From contig CAZFJL010000008.1 in NCBI GenBank assembly GCA_964518905.1, positions 1 through 64,000 of the forward strand: a stretch of 64,000 nt of DNA, written 5' to 3'. Shown here one piece after another: positions 44,044-51,933 of this stretch. Under the pieces are notes generated by a model. It saw nothing but the letters and a program-made list of their open reading frames with translations, was not told the origin of the DNA and did not search any database. Position numbers and translations under genes: made by a program. The number at the start of each line of letters is the position of its first letter. Position 1 is the stretch's first letter. This DNA comes from RDYZ01 sp964518905. Its GTDB lineage: Bacteria; Cyanobacteriota; Cyanobacteriia; Cyanobacteriales; Geitlerinemataceae.

Positions 44044-44219
44044 TCTTTCAACTCGAAAGGGATGATTCATCTAGCACGGGATAATTCAGAGCTGAGTCCC
44101 AGTCAAATTTGAAATTGACAAACCAAAATTACAAAAACGAGATGAGTATTTCTACGTGTCCTGGCATGACTTAAAATTAAGTCTAGGTTTTGTGACTCTC
44201 GCTCTTTTTTGATGAATTG

Positions 44220-44678
44220 ATGAAAACACCACTGTCCGCGATCGTTCGACGCTTGCACCATCTACTGACGATGACGCTGTGTCTCGTCATTGCTGCAATC
44301 GTTTGGTTTCCCAGTGCCGCCGCCTATGCTCTGATTCCCGTTCGTCTCTTTGATTTGTCGTACGAAGCGTGCCCGGATGAGATGGGCCGTGGATTTGTCG
44401 ATTCGGGCTCAAGCAATGCGGCAAACTGTTTTATTATTCATGGCAAAACTGAGAATACATCGGGAAAGCCTGTCGTTAACGCCGATATCTTCGGGCGCAT
44501 TTACGATGCGACACACAATACCGTCTTTCCCAATCGCAACCGGATCGGCGCGATCGATGAAATCGAACCCGGTCTCGGTGAATTTAGTTTTCAAATTACG
44601 GTTTCGGCCAACTTGCCGGAGCCACTACAGTTTGAAGGGTTTAAAGCGTCCGGGTTTAAAGGTCAAGTTCGCCGTTAA
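44220..44678 (+). CDS. Secreted hypothetical protein
   Basis: A 152-residue protein with a signal peptide (LLTMTLCLVIAAIVWFPSAAAYA). The mature part starts LIPVRLFDLSYEAC and has a beta-rich pattern (ENTSGKPVVNADIFGRIYD; GEFSFQITVSANLPEPLQF) similar to FxLYD/transthyretin-like domains that are often found in periplasmic cyanobacterial proteins. Two or three Cys (YEAC, AANC) could form a disulfide. Function is unknown. ATG 44220 is used instead of the TTG just before. Confidence 0.65.
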   Translation: MKTPLSAIVRRLHHLLTMTLCLVIAAIVWFPSAAAYALIPVRLFDLSYEACPDEMGRGFVDSGSSNAANCFIIHGKTENTSGKPVVNADIFGRIYDATHNTVFPNRNRIGAIDEIEPGLGEFSFQITVSANLPEPLQFEGFKASGFKGQVRR

Positions 44679-44753
44679 TTTGCCGTTAGCTTATCGTCAG
44701 TTCCATCAAAAATGAGACACATTGACTCTGTTCTGCCTGTTCAAAAACCGCGT

Positions 44754-44773
44754 TTCGACTCCGCTCAACGCTC
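44754..44773 (-). repeat. Short palindromic repeat (GTCGAA family), copy
   Basis: TTCGACTCCGCTCAACGCTC preceded by AAAAACCGCG, 75 nt after the secreted-protein stop. Confidence 0.65.
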
Positions 44774-44920
44774 TCAGTGTGTTCTGAAAATGATTGAACT
44801 GACGATAAAGGGAGAATGAGCGCAAAAGACCGCTAGCTCATGTGCATTTCGGTGTGGTTGAACGCTTCTCAAGCCTCAGTCTGGCCACACTTGAGATCTT
44901 TAGGGCTGTGCAAAGAGGTT

Positions 44921-46147
44921 CTAGTTGATCCAGTGTGCAGGTTGCTCAAAAAAGATTTCGATACAGCGGATAAAAATCTCCAAGCCCGTTCCAAGTGCCG
45001 TTTCGTCAAAGTCGAAGCGCGGATGATGGTGGGGGTATGCGAGGTCGCGATCGGCATTGGCCGCACCGACGAAAAAGTAACAGCCGGGAACTTGCTGCAA
45101 GAAAAACGACATGTCCTCGCCGCCCATGGTTTGGCACTCGGGTACGAGCCCCAGGGGCGTTTCGATCGTCTGTTCGGCAGCCGATCGCACGAGTTCTGCC
45201 ATGCGTGAATGATTGACCGTTGCGGGATAGAGTCGCCAATAATTCAGGTGGTAGTCAGCGTTATGAGCCGCACAAATTCCGCCAATGAGCTGATCAAAGC
45301 GATCGGCGAAATAGTCTGCGTACTTGGGGTTGAAATAGCGCACCGTACCGCTGAGTTGAGCGCTTCCGGCAATCACATTGCGGGCGCTTCCGGCGTTGAA
45401 CTGACCCACGGTGACGACGGCAGAATCGATCGGGTCAAGATTGCGTGCGACGATCGTCTGTAGAGCATTAACGACTTGGGATGCCACCACGATCGCATCC
45501 GTGGTTTGGTGAGGCAAACCACCATGACCGCCTTTGCCCAAAATCTGTAAATCAAATAATTCGACGGCGGCCATTAACGGCCCCGGACGCACGCCCACAG
45601 TTCCCAGCGGTAGATTGTTCCACAGGTGCAGCCCAATAATGGCATCTACCTTGGGGTGCTTAAGGGCTTCGGCTTCAATCATCGGCTTCGCACCTCCTGG
45701 CCCTTCTTCCGCAGGCTGAAAAATGAGCTTGACGGTTCCGGAAAAATCTCGGTGCTGCGCCAAATATTTCGCCAAACCGAGCGCGATCGCAGTGTGGCCA
45801 TCATGGCCGCAGGCGTGCATTGTGCCGGGATGCTGCGATCGGTACGGTACATCATTCAGCTCCTGCACCGGTAGCGCATCCATGTCTGCACGAATCGCCA
45901 ACACCGCCCCCGATCGCGTTCCCGGTATCGTCGCCACAATCCCCGTTTTTGCCACTTCCGATCGAAACTCGATCCCCCATTCTGTTAGCTTGGTCGCAAT
46001 AAAAGCAGCGGTTTTCTCCTCTTTAAAACCCAGTTCGGGGCGCTGATGTAAATAGCGACGCCATGCGACCAGCTCATCCTGAAGCGCACGAACCTCAGGG
46101 CGGAGTTTCGCACCAATTAACGTTGAGGAAAGAGTCGATAAAGTCAT
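44921..46147 (-). CDS. M20 family metal-dependent amidohydrolase
   Basis: A 408-residue peptidase/amidohydrolase of the hippurate/IAA-amino-acid hydrolase branch. Metal-site signatures: HACGHDGHTAIALGLA, PAEEGPGGAKPMIEAE and GGEDMSFFLQQVPG. It hydrolyses N-acyl amino acids; the exact acyl donor is unknown. Length is normal. It is followed on the minus strand by no other gene and preceded by gpsA upstream, 170 nt away. Confidence 0.92.
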   Translation of the reverse strand: MTLSTLSSTLIGAKLRPEVRALQDELVAWRRYLHQRPELGFKEEKTAAFIATKLTEWGIEFRSEVAKTGIVATIPGTRSGAVLAIRADMDALPVQELNDVPYRSQHPGTMHACGHDGHTAIALGLAKYLAQHRDFSGTVKLIFQPAEEGPGGAKPMIEAEALKHPKVDAIIGLHLWNNLPLGTVGVRPGPLMAAVELFDLQILGKGGHGGLPHQTTDAIVVASQVVNALQTIVARNLDPIDSAVVTVGQFNAGSARNVIAGSAQLSGTVRYFNPKYADYFADRFDQLIGGICAAHNADYHLNYWRLYPATVNHSRMAELVRSAAEQTIETPLGLVPECQTMGGEDMSFFLQQVPGCYFFVGAANADRDLAYPHHHPRFDFDETALGTGLEIFIRCIEIFFEQPAHWIN

Positions 46148-46182
46148 TAGAGCGAATAACGAATGGCAACACCGATAACAAC

Positions 46183-46229
46183 AATACCCAATCCTGATCG
46201 ATGTCTAGTTACGACCAAAATTGGGTATT
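46183..46229 (-). terminator. Possible terminator/hairpin after gpsA
   Basis: AATACCCAAT (46183-46192) and ATTGGGTATT (46220-46229), perfect 10-bp arms with a 27-nt loop, lying downstream of gpsA on its strand. No clear U-run; weak call. Confidence 0.35.
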
Positions 46230-46317
46230 GGGGTATTAGTTGAGCATAGCGCGGAGCTGGTATCAGTTGACCCACCCGCGTCCGTTTCAATACGAGAGCG
46301 CGGTTTGCTAACTCCAC

Positions 46318-47331
46318 CTATGCTGCGATCGGCATGATGTTTTCGGGTTCCGGCGTACGACCCATCAAAGAATCTACCGCTTCGGCGGGTGTAATTTCAC
46401 CCTGAATCACGCGATATACGTGACGAGAAATCGGCAAATCCAGACCTTCTTTCCGGGCCAGTTCGGCCAATACACGAGTTGTATTCACCCCTTCCGCCGT
46501 ACTTTTTAGATCTTCAATCACCTGATCGAGTGAGTGACCTTGGGCTAGACCAAAACCAACTCGATAGTTGCGCGACAGAGCGCCGCTACAAGTTGCGAGC
46601 AGGTCACCAAGACCCGAGAGACCGACAAAGGTTTCAGGGGAAGCATCCCACAGTTGACCAACGCGGATCATTTCCGGCAACGAGCGAGCAATCAATGCCG
46701 ATTTCGCGTTGACACCTAGATTGAGGCCGTCACAGATGCCTGCGGCGATCGCCATGACATTCTTCAGCGTACCGCCGAGTTCGGTTCCGATCGGGTCATG
46801 GTTGATATAAACCCGGAACTTATCGGATGCAAATGCATTTTGCGCAGTCTGTGCGGCGAGTTCGTTACGGCTCGCCATCACTGTGGTTGCCGGGAGTCCT
46901 TGCTCAATCTCTTTCGAGAGGTTCGGACCGGACAAAACAACCACAGGGTTTTTCGGCAAGATGGCTTGCCAGATCTGCGACGGGGTCAGGTTTGTGTCGG
47001 GCTCTAGACCCTTCGTCGCGGTAATGATGATCTTACTGCTCGGTAAGCCCATCTCCTGAAGCTGGGTTGCGACCGATCGCACACCCTTCATCGAAATTGC
47101 ACTCAGAATGATGTCGGCACTGGCCACTGCCTCGGCGAGACTCGTCCCACTACTACGCGACCACATCGTGATCTTCTGGTCATTACGTCGCGCCAGGCTT
47201 GCAAGCGCTGATCCCCAGGCTCCAGAACCAAGGACTGTAATTTGCAGAGTTGCGTTTGAGCGAGAAGCGACACCATCATTTGTCTGGCGACGTTTGTCGG
47301 ACCGGTTGCGGTGGGAAACAGTATCGATCAT
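46318..47331 (-). CDS. gpsA: NAD(P)H-dependent glycerol-3-phosphate dehydrogenase
   Basis: A 337-residue enzyme that reduces dihydroxyacetone phosphate to sn-glycerol 3-phosphate for membrane lipids. NAD(P) loop VLGSGAWGSALASLA, LSGPNLSKEIEQGLP, and the family KNVMAIAAGICDGL and NAKSALIARS motifs with the catalytic Lys are present. The N-terminus is ~25 residues longer than usual (basic, Ser-rich), possibly because a downstream start is used. Confidence 0.95.
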   Translation of the reverse strand: MIDTVSHRNRSDKRRQTNDGVASRSNATLQITVLGSGAWGSALASLARRNDQKITMWSRSSGTSLAEAVASADIILSAISMKGVRSVATQLQEMGLPSSKIIITATKGLEPDTNLTPSQIWQAILPKNPVVVLSGPNLSKEIEQGLPATTVMASRNELAAQTAQNAFASDKFRVYINHDPIGTELGGTLKNVMAIAAGICDGLNLGVNAKSALIARSLPEMIRVGQLWDASPETFVGLSGLGDLLATCSGALSRNYRVGFGLAQGHSLDQVIEDLKSTAEGVNTTRVLAELARKEGLDLPISRHVYRVIQGEITPAEAVDSLMGRTPEPENIMPIAA

Positions 47332-47849
47332 AAATTTTCCTTTAACTCAATAAGAATGTGGCACTCCGCACGCAGGCGATCACCGATTAACGCTGATTGA
47401 AGCCCGCCGGAATGAAACATCCCCGTAGATTGAACTCGCATTTGACGTTGTGCGGTTCAGTCTGGAAGCATTATAGCAGTTTCCATTATTATGAGTGACG
47501 CTCTAGAAGTCGCGTTAATTTACCAAAAATCCCTAAAACCCTTACTCATAAAGAGATGCAGCTTCTTTTGAGTCAACGAAGGCATTCGAGGCAATATAAG
47601 CTATAACCCTCTCTACCAGAGAGTTTCAGGCTTTAGGACTCAGGTCAGGGTACTCTGACAATATGAGCAAATGCACCTCATATTTCTGTGCATTCTTCCC
47701 TTTCTTGCCAAAAAAAGTGTGTCTCGGACTTTTGTGGAGCAGGCCCCTCTTTCGTCTTCTCTCTGTTTTTGGCCGGAGGGGAAGGGTTCGGAGGTCGTTA
47801 TCTCATACGAAATCCGGCTCGGCTTGTGGAGACAATAAAAAACTCCAAT

Positions 47850-47868
47850 GAGCACTGAGCTTGTCGAA
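47850..47868 (+). repeat. Short palindromic repeat (GTCGAA family), variant copy
   Basis: GAGCACTGAGCTTGTCGAA followed by GTGCGGTTTT; the centre differs (CTTGTC rather than GGAGTC) from the other copies. Confidence 0.65.
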
Positions 47869-47927
47869 GTGCGGTTTTCACCTAGAGTGACGATTTAAGC
47901 CTATACATAACCGGATTTGGTATCAGG

Positions 47928-47974
47928 GGCTGTCATTAATTGGGCATCGTTCCCGCGCAGAGCATGGGAACGAT
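47928..47974. repeat. Solo family-B-like end plus CGTTCCC palindrome
   Basis: GGGGCTGTCATTAATT (near 47928) resembles the GGGGCTGTCATCAATT end of family B. It is followed by ATCGTTCCC-gcgcagagcat-GGGAACGAT (47946-47974), a hairpin type often found in cyanobacterial spacers. Confidence 0.5.
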
Positions 47975-48013
47975 GAATGTCTGTTCGATGACCGAACGCA
48001 AGTCTGGATCGAT

Positions 48014-48145
48014 CTAGGGCGTGTCATCAATTAGCACCAGATCCCTGACGGGGTAAGCTGTTGAACGCCCGACTCAACAAAAAACAAAAGGGGCTGAAAC
48101 CCTTGCTGAATAAAGACTACAAATTTAATTGATGACAGCCCCTAG
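48014..48145 (+). mobile_element. MITE-like element, family B, copy 1 (132 nt)
   Basis: Begins CTAGGGCGTGTCATCAATTA and ends TAATTGATGACAGCCCCTAG; the ends are imperfect inverted repeats with CTAG at each tip. A second 132-nt copy in opposite orientation is at 55732-55863. No coding capacity. Its right tip supplies the TAG stop of the neighbouring histidine kinase. Confidence 0.82.
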
Positions 48146-50097
48146 GAAAACCACTCGTTCTCTTCTAGTGGTGCATCATCATCAAAGGAATCAACTAAAA
48201 ACGATGAGCGTGGCGGTTCTGCGTTTTCTTCTTCTTCCAAATCATTAAACGAGACCCCCGCAAATTCCGGCAATTCCAATAGTTCCGCCGTTTCGTTGAG
48301 TAGCGGTATCTCTGCTCCCGCTAAAGAATCTGTATCGGGAGGATTGAGAGCTTCTCCGATCTCGTCTGACGCTAAGGATGTGTCGGTTTGGGTTTGGGTG
48401 AGCCCTGCGGCGGGGTCGGCGGCTTTATCGGCGGCGGGAAGATCGATCGTAAACGTTGATCCCACATCAAGCTCACTCTCAACTGTGATATCGCCCCCCA
48501 TCATCTGGCAAAACTTGCGGCTGATGGCCAACCCTAAGCCCGTACCACCGTAGCGCTTCGTCGTGGATTCGTCGGCCTGAGTAAAGGGCTGGAAGATGCT
48601 TTGAATTTGATCATCGGTCAGGCCAATGCCGGTATCGCTGACCCGGAAGCAAATCCAGGCGGTGGGATCGGCGGCGCTGCTGCTGGCTTCGGCGTCGCGC
48701 TCGGCGTCGTTCCGAATCTCGCTAAAGGGGGACTCCTGGCGATTTACGGTCATGACGATCGTTCCCTGGTGGGTGAACTTCGCCGCATTACTGAGTAAGT
48801 TGAGCAGCACTTGACTGATCTTGGTGCGATCGGCGTACATCGTGCCTAAATTCAGGCTGCACTCCACCTTCAGCGTGTTGGTATTTTTCTCAACCAGGGG
48901 CTGCACCGTCGATTCAAGTTCATAAATGAGCGTCGAAACATCGAACTCTTCCGGTGCGAGATCCATGCGTCCCGCTTCGATTTTTGAGAAGTCGAGGATA
49001 TCGCTAATGATCGAGAGCAAGTGACGTCCGGCGGTCGTGATGCTCTTGAGGTCGGCCATCAGATCTTCTGATTCGTCGCCATCGAGTTCGAGATCCTCGA
49101 TTTCCTCCTGCAAAATTTCGCCGTAGCCAATAATCGCGTTTAAAGGAGTGCGTAGCTCATGGCTCATATTCGCCAAAAATGAGCTTTTAGCCTGGTTCGC
49201 AGCTTCTGCGGCGATCGTCGCTTGGTAGAGTTCCGCCTCAGCACGTTTGCGTTCGGTAATATCCCGCGCAAACGTACAAATATATTCTTGTCCCTTGTAA
49301 ACCAGAGACGTAATCGTAATCTCGACCGGGAAGATTTTGCCGTTTTTGCGTCGATGACGTGAGTCGAGCGTAAATGAACCAAATTCACGCACCTGATCGC
49401 GATAGTCCGGCCAAATCTCTGGCGGAAAGTCAGGATTAATATCGTGGATTTTGATGACGAGCAGTTCGCTACGGGTGTAGCCCAGTGAAAGACAGGCGGA
49501 ATCGTTGACGTAGAAAATACCGCCGCCATGATCGAGCCAAAAAACAGCATCCCCCGATTTATTAATCGAAATTTGCCCGAGGGGCAGCATGTCATCGGTA
49601 CGCTGGCGTTCTTTCTTTTCGTGATCTAGAGCATGACGAAGCTGTTGAACCTGTCTATGTAGATTTTTTTGTTGCGTCCAGGCTGCTTGGATGGCGTGTT
49701 TGGCTCGGGAAATATCTTCCCAGGTAAGGATCAGACCCGTAACCTTGTGGGGAGTGCTCTCTGGGTCATCCTCGGTGGCTGAACGCGAACCGCTCCAAGG
49801 ACGAATTGTCCATTGCGCCGCTACCACTTTGCCGTTGAAGAGCTGACATTCTGGCTCTTGCCATTGACCGCTCTGGCCGTCCAAACAGGATGCATGAATG
49901 TGTTGCCAGCTTGAACCATGCTGTGGAAAGAGGGCGTAGTGGCTCGTGCCAATAATGTCTGCCTCACACACACCGAAAGACTTCGTCCATTGGTTTGTCA
50001 CGGCAACGTAGTGCATCTGACGATCCACGATCGCGATCGCCGTCGGGCTAGATGCCAACAGGGCTTGAAACAGCTCGCTATTCTCGAAAACGTACAT
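48142..50097 (-). CDS. PAS-domain sensor histidine kinase
   Basis: A 651-residue soluble kinase. Two PAS domains (~5-125 LLASSPTAIAIVDRQMHYVAV; ~165-290 GDAVFWLDHGGGIFYVND, ending YICTFARDITERKRAE), HisKA with SSFLANMSHELRTPLNAIIGYGE, HATPase with NLLSNAAKFTH, DTGIGLTD and GTGLGLAI. An acidic tail of about 85 residues follows (DLEEEENAEPP; DDDAPLEENEWFS) and the stop TAG is the CTAG tip of a family B element, so the tail may have been longer or shorter originally. The phosphate acceptor regulator is not adjacent; the kinase is an orphan. Start ATG 50097 is preferred over TTG 50115. Confidence 0.9.
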   Translation of the reverse strand: MYVFENSELFQALLASSPTAIAIVDRQMHYVAVTNQWTKSFGVCEADIIGTSHYALFPQHGSSWQHIHASCLDGQSGQWQEPECQLFNGKVVAAQWTIRPWSGSRSATEDDPESTPHKVTGLILTWEDISRAKHAIQAAWTQQKNLHRQVQQLRHALDHEKKERQRTDDMLPLGQISINKSGDAVFWLDHGGGIFYVNDSACLSLGYTRSELLVIKIHDINPDFPPEIWPDYRDQVREFGSFTLDSRHRRKNGKIFPVEITITSLVYKGQEYICTFARDITERKRAEAELYQATIAAEAANQAKSSFLANMSHELRTPLNAIIGYGEILQEEIEDLELDGDESEDLMADLKSITTAGRHLLSIISDILDFSKIEAGRMDLAPEEFDVSTLIYELESTVQPLVEKNTNTLKVECSLNLGTMYADRTKISQVLLNLLSNAAKFTHQGTIVMTVNRQESPFSEIRNDAERDAEASSSAADPTAWICFRVSDTGIGLTDDQIQSIFQPFTQADESTTKRYGGTGLGLAISRKFCQMMGGDITVESELDVGSTFTIDLPAADKAADPAAGLTQTQTDTSLASDEIGEALNPPDTDSLAGAEIPLLNETAELLELPEFAGVSFNDLEEEENAEPPRSSFLVDSFDDDAPLEENEWFS

Positions 50098-50428
50098 AGG
50101 GACAACCCGTCGCAAAACCTCATGCCTACCAGCGAACTCTCAACACCAGCGGCTGTGGGTGGGAAAGGTAACGTAGCGAGCTATACGAAACGACCACCAT
50201 GTCATAGCAAATTCGGTTACCGCAGCCTTGGCCAGAGCTTGTATGTATGATGTCAATTGTAGTGGAGCGTACGAAGTCTTCAGCGTTCTCGGAAAATGAC
50301 ACGAAGACGGTAGGTCTTTTCCTTGGCCTGTAGGGGGATGCCTTTCCTTGCAGCCAAGGGCATGGAGGAAAAAATCACAAAAATATTAACAAATCCGAAA
50401 AGCCTTGCTATGATGTTTTAGCCGATTG
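50098..50428. other. Spacer between kinase gene and tRNA-Thr
   Basis: About 330 nt that must hold the promoters of the divergent kinase gene and tRNA gene. No gene, repeat or riboswitch recognised. Confidence 0.5.
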
Positions 50429-50500
50429 GCCAGTGTAGCTCAGTGGTAGAGCACTCGATTCGTAATCGAGCGGTCACGAGTTCAAATCTCGTCACTGGCT
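50429..50500 (+). tRNA. trnT-CGU: tRNA-Thr (anticodon CGT)
   Basis: A complete 72-nt cloverleaf: acceptor stem GCCAGTG/CACTGGC, D arm GCTC..GAGC, anticodon stem CTCGA/TCGAG with loop TTCGTAA, T arm ACGAG/CTCGT with TTCAAAT loop. CCA is not encoded. It decodes ACG. Confidence 0.97.
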
Positions 50501-50584
50501 TTTAGTTCGATGCATCAGACCTCGATCGCGAGCGTGTCTTGATCGTCTTCCCTGCATCACAATAGCTTCGAGATCCCTCGATCT

Positions 50585-51931
50585 CTACATGATCGGGACA
50601 CAGATCCTAAAAGTTGAGCCCTCTCCTTTGATCGAGTGTAGGTTGATCGATCCACCATGCTCCACTTCGATAATTTGACGGGCGATCGCCAGACCTAAAC
50701 CCGTCCCCTTGCCCGCATCCTTAGTCGTAAAGCCTTGGTCGAAGATTTTGGCCTGCTCGGCCTCACCGATGCCTGGGCCATTGTCCTGGAGTTCAATTTG
50801 CAGGGTTGTACCATTAACGAACATTGTCCGAATCCAAATTTGATATGGGTTCGCTTCAATGTCGCTGTAGCTCAAATTTATGCTGTGCTCATCAAAGGCA
50901 TCGATCGCATTCGCAATGATATTCATAAACACCTGATTGAGTTTGCCGGGAAAACACTCAATATCTGAAATCGCGCCGTACTCTTTAATCACACGAATCA
51001 TCGGTCGCTGATGATTGGCCTTGAGGCGATAGCGCAAAATCAGCAGGGTACTATCAAGTCCGGAATGGATATTAAAGCAAGTTTTTCTCTGTTCTTTTTC
51101 TGTGCGAGAGAAAATGCGTAGTGAGTCACTAATATCTCGAATAGTATTGGTGCTGCGCAAGATCGAGTCTAAAAGTTGAGGTAAGTCGTGTTGGATAAAG
51201 TCAATTTCAAACTCATTGAGACGGTCGCTTAAATCACTTTCGGGAGGTAGATCTATTGTTTGGGATAGTTGAACAAATTCTAATAATTCAGTGATATAGT
51301 CCTGGGCAATTTGTAAGTTTGCATTAATGCAACCGAGCGGGTTGTTCACTTCGTGGGCAACCCCGGCGATTAAGTTACCCAGAGTCGCCATCTTTTCGGT
51401 TTGGATTAGTTTGAGTTGAGTTTCTTTCACCAGACGATACTGATCTAAGAGATCCTGATTCATCTCTTGAAGTTTTTTGTTTTGCTCGACTAATTGCGAA
51501 GCTTGATGGGTATTTTGACTTTGCAACTGTCGCTGAAGATGGTGTAGCTCGATATGTGTTGCCACGCGGGCAATAACTTCTTCGGCTTGAAAGGGTTTCG
51601 TAATGTAATCGACCCCCCCACAGGAGAAGGCTTTTACTTTATCAAGAGCTTCGCTGAGAGCACTGATAAAAATGATTGGAATATTTCGTGTTTTTGCTTG
51701 AGATTTGAGAGTTTTACAGACTTCATATCCATCCATCTGAGGCATCTGAATGTCTAGCAAAATGAGATCCGGATTACAGCGCTCTAGGCCAGCTAGTGCT
51801 AACTTGCCGCTGGGAAATGGACGCACCTGGTAACCACGATCGCCGAGCAGACTGGCCAGGAGACGCAAGTTTGCTGGAGTATCATCGATGATGACAATTT
51901 CGCCGATCGTGCTATTTTTTGAAGATTCCAT
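50585..51931 (-). CDS. Response regulator-histidine kinase (REC-HisKA-HATPase)
   Basis: A 448-residue protein. Receiver domain first (Asp pair at 16-17, phospho-acceptor Asp60 in LILLDIQMP, Lys112 in TKPF), then a coiled coil (~125-175), HisKA with His193 in AGVAHEVNNP and a HATPase with NAIDAFDEH, DNGPGIGE and GTGLGLAI. Such inverse hybrids may pass phosphate between an upstream kinase and their own. Starts 2 nt after the stop of the permease-kinase fusion gene, so both form one operon and probably one phosphorelay. Confidence 0.92.
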   Translation of the reverse strand: MESSKNSTIGEIVIIDDTPANLRLLASLLGDRGYQVRPFPSGKLALAGLERCNPDLILLDIQMPQMDGYEVCKTLKSQAKTRNIPIIFISALSEALDKVKAFSCGGVDYITKPFQAEEVIARVATHIELHHLQRQLQSQNTHQASQLVEQNKKLQEMNQDLLDQYRLVKETQLKLIQTEKMATLGNLIAGVAHEVNNPLGCINANLQIAQDYITELLEFVQLSQTIDLPPESDLSDRLNEFEIDFIQHDLPQLLDSILRSTNTIRDISDSLRIFSRTEKEQRKTCFNIHSGLDSTLLILRYRLKANHQRPMIRVIKEYGAISDIECFPGKLNQVFMNIIANAIDAFDEHSINLSYSDIEANPYQIWIRTMFVNGTTLQIELQDNGPGIGEAEQAKIFDQGFTTKDAGKGTGLGLAIARQIIEVEHGGSINLHSIKGEGSTFRICVPIM

Positions 51932-51933
51932 TG

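Larger units (their letters stand above)
43262..44219. other. Long intergenic region with a repeat element and hairpin
   Basis: About 950 nt between the CAP-RTX gene and the small secreted-protein gene. It holds a hairpin (43460-43499), a weak 68-codon frame (43616-43822, minus) and a 131-nt element between 21-nt direct repeats (43871-44043). No convincing large gene. Confidence 0.7.
47332..48013. other. Intergenic region rich in short repeats
   Basis: About 680 nt between gpsA and the family B element. It holds a GTCGAA-family palindrome, a CGTTCCC/GGGAACG palindrome and a solo end resembling family B. Several small frames (for example 47640-47855) show no coding character. Confidence 0.6.

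Noticed and set aside
47640..47855. 71-codon minus-strand frame
   Set aside because: It overlaps a GTCGAA repeat and lacks coding character.
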